From Ophthalmolycus amberensis (lineage: Eukaryota > Chordata > Actinopteri > Perciformes > Zoarcidae): a stretch of 64,000 nucleotides of DNA. A model generated the notes under the pieces. It saw nothing but the letters and a program-made list of their open reading frames with translations, had not been told where the DNA came from and ran no database searches. Every line of letters starts with the position of its first letter. The first letter of the stretch is position 1. This document shows positions 39,146-51,219 of this stretch, piece by piece. The stretch lies in contig JAFEUB010000735.1 in assembly GCA_024529925.1 (NCBI GenBank), positions 2,046,001 to 2,110,000 of the forward strand, read 5' to 3'. The position numbers were made by a program, and so were the translations under genes.

Positions 39146-39904
39146 GTGTCAGCATATCGGACACCTTATAGAGTCCAGTTTGTAACAGTGGGAAACTTAA
39201 AGCAGCTCAAGTGACACATTTGAAGGGATGCATTGACATTATTTGACATTGACTTTTTTAAAAAGACTATCTTTGTCAAATGTTTCTACATTTGTCCTTC
39301 ACAATCATGCAAAACACGCTATAGCTCAGAACAGAGGTTTTTCCTTCAAAGTGCCAAATATCTGCAAACAAAAAATATATTTAAAACATCATGCTATACC
39401 TTTGATTTGACTGAATGTACCTTTTCCAAATGCTAGAAATTGGCCCTGTTATGGGCGCCGCTGAAGTGACAAGCTATTTGTTGCAAGCTGTTGTTTAAAA
39501 TGCAGACATTTCCCCCGGATGCTTCCTTCAGTGTACCAGTCTTTTATTTCATAAACCTGCGGTAGATTGACAGGCTGACAAGCAGCAATAAAGTGCTCTT
39601 TGATCCGTCTCACACTCAAAGCTGCACTCTGCTCATTCCAGTCTTAAACCTCACGCGTAACTTTTACATTACAAAGATCCTTGCCTCCAATCACCTCTTC
39701 AAACACGTCATCTCTCCGCTAGTCGTGCTGTATTTCTCTTGTCCTTGCCTCACCTCGCCTTTCTTTCGTCTGCCAAGTCGCTTTGTGCCTTTCTTTCTTA
39801 ATGTTAATTCACCTGTGATCTTTCACTGCTCTCCCTCACTCCCCGCTCTGTCTTTCTCTCCCCCCCCCCTTCCCCCTTCTTTTCTCACGTCTTTCCTGCA
39901 CTTC

Positions 39905-40015
39905 TTTTGTCCTTGATTACCTAGTAGTGAGCTCCTGGCTGTGTCTCCTGCCACTGGGTAATGGACTATTTGCATGCAAATGGCAGTGCCTGGAAAGATT
40001 AGACAGGGTGGAGTG
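39905..40015. promoter_or_regulatory. Candidate regulatory block with a double-octamer palindrome
   Basis: ATTTGCATGCAAAT at 39968-39981 is a perfect 14-base palindrome that contains two overlapping POU octamers (ATTTGCAT and ATGCAAAT). It is embedded in unique, balanced sequence (CACTGGGTAATGGACT before, GGCAGTGCCTGGAAAGATTA after). POU proteins bind such palindromes as dimers; binding here is inference. Confidence 0.35.
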
Positions 40016-40615
40016 GATGGTGGAGGAAGCAAGGGAAGAGGAGAATGAGGAAGGCAAGGAGACAGACAGACTTTATTGAAGGAGGGAAAGGAGCTGGAAG
40101 AAAAGCTCAAACCAGATGAAAGGCAGGGATGAGTACGTTCAGCTTTTTATCGTTTTGGCTGTCTAGAGGTCTCGATGATTGTCTTCGTTAAGATGCTATT
40201 ATTGACAGTTACTTCTGTGTGTGTGCGTGCATGTGCATCTCACTGCAGCTGTGTGTACGAGTGTATGTGATGCTCAAAGACTGAGAAAGAAAAAGTTTGA
40301 ACGCCTGTGCCTCAGTATTTGCATGTTTATGTGCGCCTAACTAGCTTAGCTCCGAACTTGGGGAAGATAGGGCACCGCGGCATCTCTATTTCTGAAAAAT
40401 TAAAGCTGGAGACCAAAGGTTTTTTGTCTGGAGAGAGAAGCCCAGGCCTCGCTGCCTCCTCCCCCCTCCTTCGACTCCTCCAAATAAATAAGAATTTTTG
40501 ATTACAGTAATCAGGGACATTAATAATGCAGAGGCTGTGATGATGCAGAGGAGATGAAAGATGGCTCTTCTCAACCTTTCTGTGTTAGGAGCGAGGGGAG
40601 ATAGCTGCTAGCTAG

Positions 40616-40616
<1 letters not shown>

Positions 40617-40647
<31 letters not shown>

Positions 40648-40755
40648 TTGCACACACACGCACACACACACACACACACACACATTTGCACATGCACACA
40701 CACATACACACACACACACATTTGCACATGCACACACACGCACACAAACACTCAC
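40617..40755. repeat. CA array with a higher-order ACATTTGCACATGCACACAC unit
   Basis: CA runs are broken at intervals by ATTTGCACA(T/C)GCA, which recurs three times (near 40643, 40681 and 40720). This gives a minisatellite-like higher-order period within the microsatellite. Confidence 0.85.
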
Positions 40756-41074
40756 CCACAAGTATTCAGCATCAGTAGAGACTTGAGACCCAAAACACAA
40801 CCTTAAAGAGATATAAAGTTTTTGGGCTATTTTCACCCGACTCCCAATTATATTTGGTACAAGTCTCGACTACTTTCACTGCTCCAAACAGGGGTTACGT
40901 TTAGGTCATTTTGAGTGCTGTTGATAGACATTAAAGATAGAAGACAACACGGTAAGTCGCATATCATTTTTTGTGTTATTTCACAGAGAAGATTGACGTG
41001 AGTCGTGAATTCGATTTGTAGAATCTGTTTTCTTTAGCACTCTTTTAAATGCACCCCGTCGCACCTTCCTCACA

Positions 41075-41142
41075 CACACACACACAATCAGAACATATTA
41101 CATACCTCACCTTCCTCACTTTCTCTCTGCCATACACACACT

Positions 41143-41170
<28 letters not shown>
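41075..41170. repeat. CA microsatellites
   Basis: A short CA run at about 41070-41087 and a longer one at 41137-41168. Confidence 0.85.
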
Positions 41171-41174
<4 letters not shown>

Positions 41175-42699
41175 ACACCGTGTGTATACCTCTCCCTCCC
41201 TGAGGGTGAGTTGGCAGCGGGCCAGCAGTGGGGAGAGAATGCATAAAGAGCTATTGTGGCTGTTGTCGTTAATCAGGCCCGTATGCTTTCTGACAGCAGC
41301 TTGCGAGGAAGGGAGACTGTCTCTCCTATAGCCTCTCCACACACTTGCTCTTCTCCATTAGCTTACACCAGCCAGCCAGACAGTCTCCAGTTACAAAATC
41401 CTACAGTGTAATGGCACACAATATCGAAAGAGAAAAAGGAGGCAGAGGGAGGGCGAGTCGTGGGCGAGAGGTGTATAGCACCAGGGTGGCATAAACTGGA
41501 TGCCCCGGCACCTCGCCAGCGTCCTGAAATTCCCTATTGGAGCCAAGCTGAGGGTGAGTGAACGGTTAACGGGGTTAAAGAGCAGCTTGTGTCTGTGTGT
41601 GTGTCTACATGTTGGCCGCTGATCCATCTTTTGGGATATGCGTGCACTTCTGCCGGGCACATGGACGTTTGTACATCTGGAAGTGTGCACGCCCATGCAT
41701 ATGTGGTTATATGTGTGTGTGTGATCCACAGAGACCATGTCAAAGACTGTGTCTCCTACAGGTGTAAGCCCAGAACATCTGGCTGGCACATTTCAAACGC
41801 TCAGAAAGGCAGGAGGGTTGGGGCAAAGCCACAGCGGAGGGCCGTACCACAGTCATTAAACAGCGGAGGGTTGGGTTGGGTTGGGGGTTGGGGGGGGGGG
41901 GACCAGGACCAGGACTGCACCACTACAGCATACACCTGCTCCTTGCACGTCTGTCTGCCCACAAACCAGTATTGCTCCGCTATGTGTTCATGCAGCTCAG
42001 TGGCCACCCATCGAAAACGACGAGGCTTAAAAAAAAAGCAAGACATCTGGAGCCAATCAGGACCGCCACGGTTCATCAGCCGCGAAAGGGGAATACCAAT
42101 GTACAAATTTAGAAGCATTACTTTCATGGCAAAAGCCTGTCATTGATGATGAAACAACAACTCTTCCAAAGCTAGAAATCAGAAAACTCTGATGTTGCAT
42201 CAGTATTGATCTCATGGGGTATTCTGATGTTTGACTCAACAGATTCACCCCAAAAAAAGAGTGGTGATTTGAACCAACTCTCCTCAGAAAACACAGACCT
42301 GTATGTTAGCTAAAGACATAGGTGTTGTCTTGTTATGTGTCTGGTTTGACAAGATTTAGCTCCTAGTTTATTTGGAACCCTTAAAGCTGGTTACATGGTC
42401 CTTCAGACATGCTGCGCATACAGTCTGAAAAACAAGGATGTTTTGTAATTGGCTCACTTTTGCCTCATTTATTTGACTCTCAAAAAACAAACAAATTTGA
42501 CAGTCACCCCCGCTTTCGAGAACGATTGGCCAGGTGCGGAGAAGTGTGAAAATAGGCAGAGCACCAAGCGTGTTCGCTGCGTTGCCAGCAATGGAGGTGT
42601 TGCACTTTCAAAAGAGGAAAGAAATGAGGAGGAAAGTGACTGAAACCTGAATCAAGTTCTGGACAGCAGAATATATTCTGTTTCTGGAATATCTTCTAA

Positions 42700-42800
42700 T
42701 TTCTGGATTGGTGTCGCCAGTATTTTATCGATACTAGTGCTCTTATTGATTCAGCTTATCGGTTCGGTTCCTTATCGATACTCTTCTCGGGTTCTTTTTG
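42700..42800. repeat. TATCGATAC-rich dispersed repeat fragment
   Basis: Words TTTTATCGATACTAG, GCTTATCGGTTCGGTTCC and TTATCGATACTCTT recur within 90 bases. This resembles the TATCGATA-rich segment found widely in fish genomes. Probably a degraded DNA-element end; the class is uncertain. Confidence 0.45.
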
Positions 42801-44840
42801 ATTATATTGTGAGGAAAAACATCAACATTGCTTTATTATTCTTGTGTTTATGAAAATAATCTTTCTTGAGCAGCAATACAGAAGGTTAAAAAAATCTTTA
42901 AAATAAATTTGCAGCTAAACAATGTATGGCATCCCCCACCTTTTAAAACACTTTTTTTATGACGTTGTGGATTTTCTGTTCTTGATCTAAATGAGTATGT
43001 TATCATTGAAGCTGTATTGTAGGGCTGGGTTGATATGGCAAATGTCAATCATCAAAACAGCTGATGCATCCAGGACAGGTGGCAAACATTAAAGGCCCAT
43101 AATAAGTGTTACAAACACATCCTGGTCTGAATCAACTGTAAGGTGCATGTAGCCTCCATAAACTCACTGATTATTATAACATTGGTTGTAATTACCGAGG
43201 TTGAGAGAGGTAGAAGGTAGTTTTCTTTGTACTGATTTTAGACCTGATTTTCGGTGTCATTGCAATGTTCGAGTAATGGACATGTAGTGTGATAGCATCA
43301 AACACTATATCCATTTAACTATCATCTGTGTTATCTGGGGTTATGCACAGCTTCTCTATTGACAAAAAACTGTGTTAACACATTTCCTTGTACCGTAGTA
43401 TGTAGTCCATTTCAGGGGAAGAAGAAAAAAAGGCATGACAACGGATAGGCTTCACTCCAAATATGCCTGAATTGGGGGCCGGCGAGTGGCAAACTTTGCA
43501 GAAGATTGTTAGCTGGTCCTTGTCTGACTTCTTACTCCTGTTTTTTTTTGTCAGTGCGATAGAAAGAATATAGAAAAAGAGACATTATTATATTGTTTGA
43601 CTATATACATCATCATATTACCCATCTCTGCTATATTGAGCCTTCATATGTTTCATAAACTGGCGATATGAGGCTGTAATAAAAGTTGATGGTCAATGCC
43701 AAATGATCATATAAATTTATAATTGGTTATTTCTAACACATACTGCCATGGCAGCTTGATCTACACATTAATAATGTAAGCCTCAGGTGTTTACATTATG
43801 TTGATCTTTTGAAGACATCATTGCCACATTAATGCACTCATTACATTATGTGGAGTCCAGTAGTTATCTAGGGACGCCCAATGCTGGCTCTGTTGGATCT
43901 CGGGATCACACAGACCTGCTTGGGTTTGGTTGTTTCAGTTGTGTGGCTCAGACTGATTCAGACTGGACGTCCGCTCTGTTTATAATCTGTTCTCATTTAA
44001 CTGAGAGTCCCGTCATGTGACACCGTAGTCTCTTCACCTCTGTGTCGGTCCAATCTACTCCAGTCACAGCCTGTGAGTCGTGTAGCATGTCATCCGATGC
44101 CTGCTGTGCCTGCAGATGCCAGGGCGTCTACCTCAGTTGCAGGATAGGGCACAGGTCACCACCCCTCTGCCTCTATCTGTCTCTCTTCCCCTCTTTTTTT
44201 CTCTCCCTTTTCATCTCCTTCAACCTCTGTCTCTCCCTATCCTCTCGTCTGCCTCTCTCCCCCCTCCCCCCCTCCTCTTTTTCACTCTTCTGCACTGACA
44301 CGTTAGTCAAATCTGCCCGTTATGCGCTTCGTTGGCCATGCATGGCTTTTTATATCTGGCATAAAGCAGTCAATGACACTGAAAAGAGAGAGCACAGGAA
44401 AAGAAAAGAACAAGGTCTCCACACAGAAAGGACTCTCCTGGTTTGGTGTCCTTTTTAAAAGTGAGCATCTAAGAGTCAGTCATCCGTGTCGCTGTTTGTT
44501 TTCCTGAATGCGTCCTCGTCATTGGTGTATATACAGGGCAAGACAGAAGGCTTGTTACAATAATGATACGCTCTGCAGTACGGCCTATCATTCAGCACAA
44601 AAGACAGGACGAGCATGAGTCTCAACAAGAGCAGGCCAGAACTGTTATACATAGTAACTTAGTGTTAACTTATTAACTTAGTGTTCCAGCTATATTCATA
44701 AATACACACTGACCATATGTGTAGTATTTTTATATTAATATTATGATTTTCTGGTCGTGGTAGGGCTGCTTATCATTTAAAAAGTGGAATTTCAATTCTA
44801 AAAAAACACTTTTTTCTATACCTCATCATTGTAAAAGAGC
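42801..44840. other. Intergenic DNA, no gene seen
   Basis: Mixed unique sequence. AGGGCTGGGTTGATATGGC at about 43022-43040 is a fragment of another frequent fish repeat. A pyrimidine-rich low-complexity patch lies at 44160-44290. No protein-like frame. Confidence 0.4.
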
Positions 44841-44841
44841 C

Positions 44842-45006
44842 AGGGATGTCAATGGTTAACTCGGTTACACTTGTTGGTCTATGGGTTAATTTATGGTCTG
44901 TGTATAAGTCTATTTTTATTTATTTTTCTTCATAATTAACGGGTTGGTTACTGGTTAGTGGGTGTTGGGCTATCTAAAGCAAAGTTAACCGAAACTGACA
45001 TCCCTT
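44842..45006. mobile_element. Short MITE-like element with terminal inverted repeats
   Basis: The left end AGGGATGTCAATGGTTAAC and the right end GTTAACCGAAACTGACATCC+CTT are inverted copies. The terminal ten bases (AGGGATGTCA / TGACATCCCT) match perfectly and the GGTTAAC inner word also pairs. Size about 165 bases with an AT-rich interior. No obvious target-site duplication. Confidence 0.6.
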
Positions 45007-45088
45007 AAAAATAACCAAAAAAATCTCCCCACACTGTCGATCACTTTATTCATAACATTATGTTCCTCAGACTTTCATCAGGTAAAAT

Positions 45089-45316
45089 TCATATCTCACT
45101 TTCAGAAATATTAATGTATTCTTCTGCAAAATCATTAAAAAAAATATTTTTAACAAAGGAAGCCAAAGCTCTCACAAGTACATTTTTGTTCTTCTTTTGA
45201 TTTACATCAGGAATCATTTGATCAAAGAATAAGTCAACAAGATTATGAATCTGACCAGGTACGGACACATTTTTGTCACGACCAAAAAATTGTCCCATTA
45301 GGTCTGAATACTCCAT
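45089..45316 (-). other. Unrecognised 75-residue open frame, possibly protein-derived
   Basis: Reads MEYSDLMGQFFGRDKNVSVP, then a DLFFDQMIPDVNQ segment, ending EEYINISESEI. Unlike nearby open frames it is not built from simple repeats and has a mixed, protein-like composition. No motif identifies it, there is no clear promoter or Kozak context, and a T/A homopolymer run sits in its middle. It could be a relic of a transposable-element gene or chance. Confidence 0.15.
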
Positions 45317-45547
45317 TCAAACGCCAAGCAGTTGGACGGTATGGCTTTTACATTTTATTCCAGGAAGACAGTGGCCGAACTGCTGGAGGCATAAAAGCAA
45401 TTCTGGATCCTGCACAGTGTTGCAACTTTTTGAAAATATAGGGCTTTGGCCGCGGCTATAGTTGCCTGTGATGGGAGTGAGCTGTGAAGACTATAATCAG
45501 TGTCAGCTCCCACAGCCAGACCTGACACCGCACACTGAGATGCAATA

Positions 45548-45909
45548 TCTCTCCCTCTCACACACTCGTACCAACACACACACACATGCACACACACATA
45601 CACACACATGCATGCTCTCTTTCTCAATCTGTCTATCGTTCTCCATGTCTCTCTCTGTCTCAGTCTCACACCCACACTTTTCTCTCTCTGTCTTTCTCTC
45701 TCATAAACACACACACACACACACACACACACAGATGGGTGCTGGGTACCATTACAGTGAGTGACCAAGCACCCAGGCATCTGGGGAGGGGGGGCTGGAC
45801 AAAGAGATTGTCACTCACGATTCAGTGTGTTGAGTGTGTGTTTCTCTCACCAACACGTGGATCGCCGGGCTTGTGTCTATCTATGTGACAGTGGATGTGA
45901 TTCCCAGTG

Positions 45910-45953
<44 letters not shown>

Positions 45954-46333
45954 CTATGTGCATTCCTTGCCTTTTATCTGGGTATAGCCTCAGAGCAATT
46001 CACAGCCTGTCACTCACTCTCTAAGACTGGCAGTATGAGTGAGAGGGAGAGAAGGATGGGGTGGACAAAGAAAGTGAAAGAGAGGCCGAGCAGCGGCAGA
46101 AAGAAGAGAGATTAACGACAATTGTGAGATGGAGAAGGACAGCGAGAGGCTGAGAGGGAGGACAAGAAAAGGAACGGGAGAGATGGCGATATAGAGGCTG
46201 TTTGCTCCCTTGGGTGCATGGGTTAGGGCAGCCCACGGGCGCAGTTGGCATGCAGCTGGGCGCACTGTCGCTCAGTCCCTCCAGCGGGCTGTGTGCTCAC
46301 TGCCTTCCCTCGGAGAGCAGAGGTCGAAGGGAA

Positions 46334-46371
<38 letters not shown>
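45548..46371. repeat. Cluster of CA, CT and GT microsatellites
   Basis: CA patches at 45577-45607 and 45708-45733, CT between them, a long GT run at 45916-45952 and another at 46338-46371. A further GT run is at 46517-46535, and a poly-C run of about 17 bases at 46618-46634. Confidence 0.9.
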
Positions 46372-46372
<1 letters not shown>

Positions 46373-47404
46373 CTGCTGCCTCATCAAAAATGCCAACACT
46401 GCTACACCATAGCCCATATCTGTTTATGGGCTCATTGCTCAGTCCCGTTGTTGCTCAGGGGGACCATTTGCAGTCACACTTGCATAATGATAATAACAGG
46501 GTGACTTGGAGTGGTTGTGTGTGTGTGTGTGTGTGTTGACCGATGTGTTTATGTGCACACTGGCTCCCTCCATTTCCTCTCTTGATTCATTTGTCCATCC
46601 TTGTCTCCTCGTCTCAACCCCCCCCCCCCCCCCAACTCTTATCCTCCCCCTCTTCCTTATCGTCACCCCCTAACTCCTCTCCGCCCTGTTCCTGCCCCGT
46701 CCTGCCCCCATCGACCGAGCACCCACACACATGCCTTGGTATGACCCTGTGGGCACGGCCCACTGTGACCATACACTGGACAAAAGGTGATGATTGCATC
46801 ACACGCATCGCCGGTCTACTCGCTGCGCCACCAAAACCAACACCCCACCAACCCATCATTAGTTCACATGCCACAGTGGGAGCGCTCATTTTTCTTCCTC
46901 CCCTTTTCTAATTTTACAGGGCTGGGATCATTTTGCACCCAGCATGTTTTTTTCTTTCTTCTTTCTTTAACCGCAGGGCGGTTTGGGCCAGCAAAGTATT
47001 TTACAGAGGGAGAGAGAAAAACAGAGACACCGTGAGCGAGCGGGCCCTTGAGTACTCCGGCTTTATGTACACAGTATATTACTGTGTTGTGTGGAAGAAA
47101 TGTAATAGGAGAAAATTAAATAACACATGAAATGAAAGACTAAAATGAGAGGAAATGAAATCAAAAAGTAGAAATAAGTTAAAGAGAAAAGAAACAAAAG
47201 AAGTTAACTGGTGAGTACAGCTTAGCTTAGTTCAACTGTTGGCTGTCTACTCAATCAACCAGCAGCTTCTCACAAAATCAGGCAAATGCAACCTTTTGGA
47301 AAAAAAAATTCCCGTATTTATTACTCTGTATCCATGAGTCTATGCCAGGCACGGTGCGAGCATTTCAATTTTGGATGGGCTGAATTAATTTTGGCTGTGC
47401 CTTA

Positions 47405-47650
47405 GAAGAGCAGTGTGTAGAAATTAGTGGCATCTGTAGGTGAGGTTGCGGATTGCAAACAACTGAATACCCGTCCGCTCAACGCTCCCTTTCCAAGTGC
47501 GTCGGAGAACAACAGTGGCGTTCTGGGTTACTGTAGTCATACGGCGGTGCAACATTGGCGGACTCCGTGAAGAGGACCGCTCCGTATGTAGATTCATCCC
47601 ATTTCTGCCAATGAATCCCCATAAATCCTACACACTGTTCCGTTCATTAC
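47405..47650. repeat. Dispersed percomorph repeat (GTGTGTAGAAATTAGTGGCA)
   Basis: Has in order CAGTGTGTAGAAATTAGTGG, GTGAGGTTGCGGATTGCAAA, CAACTGAATACCCGTCC, GTTCTGGGTTACTGTAGTC, GGCGGTGCAACATTGGCGGA, CTCCGTGAAGAGGACCGCTC and CCTACACACTGTTCC. I recognise this chain as a very widespread percomorph interspersed repeat. The copy is internally deleted relative to the pattern I know, which has an extra AT-rich section like that at 24945-25053. Confidence 0.7.
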
Positions 47651-48089
47651 AAAAGTTAATTCTGTCTCCCTTCCTTTGATGCTTTCCAACTGGTAGTCTC
47701 GCTAAAATAGAAATGACTGATATCATGCTGTGGAAGGCGACTATCTGGTTTATTATTACACTTCAGAATTTTGTCAAAACATTTTGAATGTAGAGATAGC
47801 TTGTACCTCTGACAGTTTGTAGGCAATTTATTATAAGCGGCACACGTGGGTATATTACTTAATGCAAAATGAAACCTATCCGTCATGTTTATTTTTTGCT
47901 GTAGATTGTGTAACAACAATACATCTGTTCACTTAGAGGGCTGACATATTAAGACTTCACACAAGACAGTAGCATAGTTAATGTTGTCTTTTGTAATTGT
48001 TTTTGTCTTTAATAATGTATTTAAATGTTAATTGTAATAATAAAAAACACAAGTTAAGAAAATCTATGTTCTCCCAGTCATTTAGCATG

Positions 48090-48780
48090 GGTTAGTTGGG
48101 CCTAGGTCTGCCCACTTGTACATTAGGCCAACCCCAGAAGTGGATGTAGTCATTGGGACATCGCCTATTGGTTTGTGGACTACAGTTTTGAAGCCTTGAG
48201 TTTGGTATTTCGGTTGTGCCATCTTGGTTTTGGGCCGTTGCCATCATGATTTCTTGAAACCAGAAGTTACAGCGTGTAGCTAAGTAGTTTTGGCATTTTA
48301 GTTGACCAAAAATATTACAATTAACTTTCACGAACTGGAAAACACACTGTGAAAGGTTTAAAGTTCTAAGACGAAAACTGGCACAACTTCCAGATGGGAT
48401 GACGGCGTGGTAGCGGCCTGTCAATCACAAGGTAGCCACGCCCTGAAATATATCCTGCTTTATGGTCTATTTTACTCTAAATGGGACCATCATTTACAAA
48501 ATGAACATCATGCTGTCGTGAAGAAGACTTGACACTAGTGACTGAGACCATAAACCATTGTTTACAATGTTTACTGAAGTCATAAATCAAGTGAGAAGTA
48601 GGGTCATCTTCTCATATACTTCTGTACAATCTGACAAATTTTGCAACCAGAGGAGTCGCCCCCTGCTGGCCATTAGAAAGAATGCAAGTTGAATGCACTT
48701 CCACATTTGCTTGACTTTTCAGACCCGGAAGTTGCTGCCTTATTTTTTTTTTTACTTTTGAATTGGCTGCACACTGTGGC
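48090..48780 (+). repeat. Long dispersed percomorph repeat, nearly full length
   Basis: Contains CAATCACAAGGTAGCCACGC, TATGGTCTATTTTACTCTAA, ATGGGACCATCATTTACAAA, ATGAACATCATGCTG, GAAGAAGACTTGA, AAATCAAGTGAGAAGTAGGG, GGAGTCGCCCCCTGCTGGCC and TTTTCAGACCCGGAAGTTGC in the order known for a highly abundant percomorph repeat. The copy runs almost 700 bases without large gaps. It has no reading frame of its own. Confidence 0.72.
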
Positions 48781-50990
48781 TGTGTGTTCTTGCAAACTGG
48801 AAATCAAATGGAAGTATCATATAATCAGATTTTATGTTAAATTGTGAAATAAGCAACTCTATAAATGTAAATTACATGCAGTCTGACCAGCCACTTTTCT
48901 TCAGACAGTTTTACAAGTTCCCACTTTTGAGATCAGCTACTCCTTTATTCCACAGGCACGCATGAATTGAGTTAAAGTAAGTTTAGCTTAAAGTATCTTT
49001 AGCTTAAAGTCAGTTTAGCTTACTACCTAGTTAATGTTTGATGTGTGTGATTTGCTCACCGAACACTCGCGGGGTAGAGTACTGCTGTTGACATTCCTGC
49101 TTGCAAGGACTATAGATTCCTGTGTTAAGATGCCTCTTCCCTTTCTCAAGGCTGTGTTCTGCCAGCATAACAAACAGCAGCGCTGCTCATCCTGCTAATT
49201 CAAAATCCTACTCTTGAATAGACGAAGGACAGAAATTAAAAAGCAGACAGTTTGATCACATTATGTGGGGTGCCCATATCGTTTGAGCATCTGTGCCCAC
49301 ATATGCGTCTCAGAGGCAGAAAAATATGTGTCTGCCATGCCACATTCCTGCCATCTGACTAACCACATTCCTGCCATAGCCTGGCAATTAAAAGCCTTTA
49401 CCTCCAAATCCCCACCACATAACCTCGCCCAGCAGTGAACTAAGAGCACAGAAAGCCCATTAAAATGGGAAATGCATGCCAGCTTCTTAATCGAAACACA
49501 TGTAAGCCATTAAGAGTACACTTTGAATTCTTCTCTGTGATCTAAAGGGGGAAACAAGACGCAGAGGGAGAGAGAGCGCGAGAGAGAGAGAGAGAGAGAG
49601 AGCCATAGACAGACGTCAACTCGGAAAGAAAATGTGGGATTCTCGTCTCACTTAAACAAGTTCAAAGTCAGCAACAGAAGGAAAGAAATGCAGATCATAG
49701 AAAGAGAGACAAAGACACAGGGAAAGTAAAGAGAAACTGTGAGCTTTGATTAGTGGGCCGTATGATAGCACTAATATGGAGTGTTTAGGCCCTAAATCCA
49801 CACTCCTGCTGTGCCTTCGCATCTTCAAATCCCCCCTTCCACATCTTTCAGATGGTTTGGCCACGGGTTCTTTGAATTGGGTCCCTATGGCGACGGCCCG
49901 ACTGGCGACCAGAGCAACACTCTTTCCTGATGCTGTGTGGAAGTGGCAGGGATCACAGAAGGCCACTTCTGAGCACAGACTCACTGCGAGGGCTTTCTGT
50001 GTGTCTGACTGTCTGTGGAGTGAATCCACCTCTCGCACTTCAGCTCAATTATCACAGGCAACATCACCAGTTTCTTCTTGTATTTTGGTAGTTATTATCG
50101 GACCAAAAGTTTACTTTTATGTTTATGTATAAAATGCTCTGTCTGTGGTTCCCTTCTGTCTCTTTGGCTCTCCTTTTATTGCCCTCTTCCTCGATTTGTA
50201 ATTCCTAATTCAACCTCCCACTGTCTGTGTCTGTGTTACATAAGTGATCCCAGCTTCAGACATGTGTGCACGCACGCACGCAGAGTTCTCATTCATAGAC
50301 CCCTCTCTCTCCTTACATAACACATTCACAGCATCTCTGCTCAGGTTTCATCGTTATGTAAAGCACCAACATTTCATGGATTTGAGCTTATGGCATTTTC
50401 TTGTCTGTCTATAGCTTTGACCTAAAATCTACAAGGATTTCGTTTTTTTTTAGAAAAGCATCTGAAATAGGAGTGAAACTCTCCCACTCTGGATAACATG
50501 ATGATATGCATTTACAAATGAATGAATTGATGCCGGGTTGTTTTTGTCCAATGGAAAATTTGAATAGTTTAAATGTCACAGGATTCCCATTGAAAATAAT
50601 TATGAGATCAAATACTGCATTTATCCATTGGAGGATTTCCTCCAGGAAACTGTGGTAAGCCTCCCTGATCCTGATTAATCAGATCAATTTAGTCAGTAGA
50701 CAACGGCCTAAACAATAGTTACTCATTTAATATGCTATATTTCCTGTATGAAATTGTGTTTCTGCCATTTTCTCTTAATATTTATGGTTCCCCAGCTCAT
50801 AAAAAATGTGTTACTTTTTGCCCACCTCTATGAAACACTGTGTTGCATCAGATTAGCATGAAGATGTATCAACTGTTCCAGACTTCTAACAAAAAAGAAT
50901 TATGAATTTGCTGGTGAACTGTGGTTGTCTTTTAGTGTCCTCTAGGAGTATCCCGGGCAGAGAGAGGTTCATTACTGGTCGTTGCCTGGG
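48781..50990. other. Intergenic DNA, no gene seen
   Basis: Mixed unique sequence with a GA run at 49567-49602. I looked here on the minus strand for RRM-coding exons that should follow the SYNCRIP-like exon at 51070-51219 and saw none. Confidence 0.45.
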
Positions 50991-50995
50991 GGGGA

Positions 50996-51055
50996 CACAC
51001 ACACGCACGCACACACACACGCACGCACGCGCGCGCACACACACACAAACACACG
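50996..51055. repeat. CA/CG-rich microsatellite inside the SYNCRIP-like intron
   Basis: ACAC runs interrupted by ACGC and CGCG units, 15 bases beyond the 5' splice site of the exon at 51070-51219 on the minus strand. It would be the first part of the following intron. Confidence 0.85.
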
Positions 51056-51069
51056 AGAGGTCTGCTTAC

Positions 51070-51219
51070 CTGCTACGTAAAGTTCATCCAGCTTCTCAGC
51101 CACATTCTGAGGTAGACCAGCCTCGAGTAGAGCTGGGAAGTGTTCTGAGCGGGTCACCTCGGCTGTAGTGTCCATCGGCTCCTCCGTCCCGTTCCCGTTT
51201 ACATGATCTGTGGCCATGT
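51070..51219 (-). CDS. syncrip-like: SYNCRIP (hnRNP Q)-like, first coding exon (partial)
   Basis: The product family binds RNA through three RRM domains and acts in mRNA splicing, transport, stability and translation. From the ATG at 51217 the peptide opens MATDHVNGNGTEEPMDTT and ends with AGLPQNVAEKLDELYVAG. It closely follows the known start of vertebrate SYNCRIP and is clearly nearer to it than to HNRNPR. The exon ends in phase 1 at GCAG|GTAAGC (donor from 51069 downward), the split expected before the LVA segment of the family. The acceptor TGTCTGCAG|ACATGG lies two bases before the ATG. An in-frame ATG 12 bases upstream lies beyond that acceptor, so the downstream ATG is preferred. No RRM exon was found at lower coordinates, so the exon may be orphaned, duplicated or misassembled. 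Confidence 0.82.

Noticed and set aside
40617..40755. CRISPR-like array because of spaced repeats
   Set aside because: The units are CA microsatellite variants in a vertebrate genome, with no unique spacers.
41490..41555. Possible short exon before a GTGAG donor at about 41551
   Set aside because: The upstream acceptor is weak and the peptide is short and unrecognisable.
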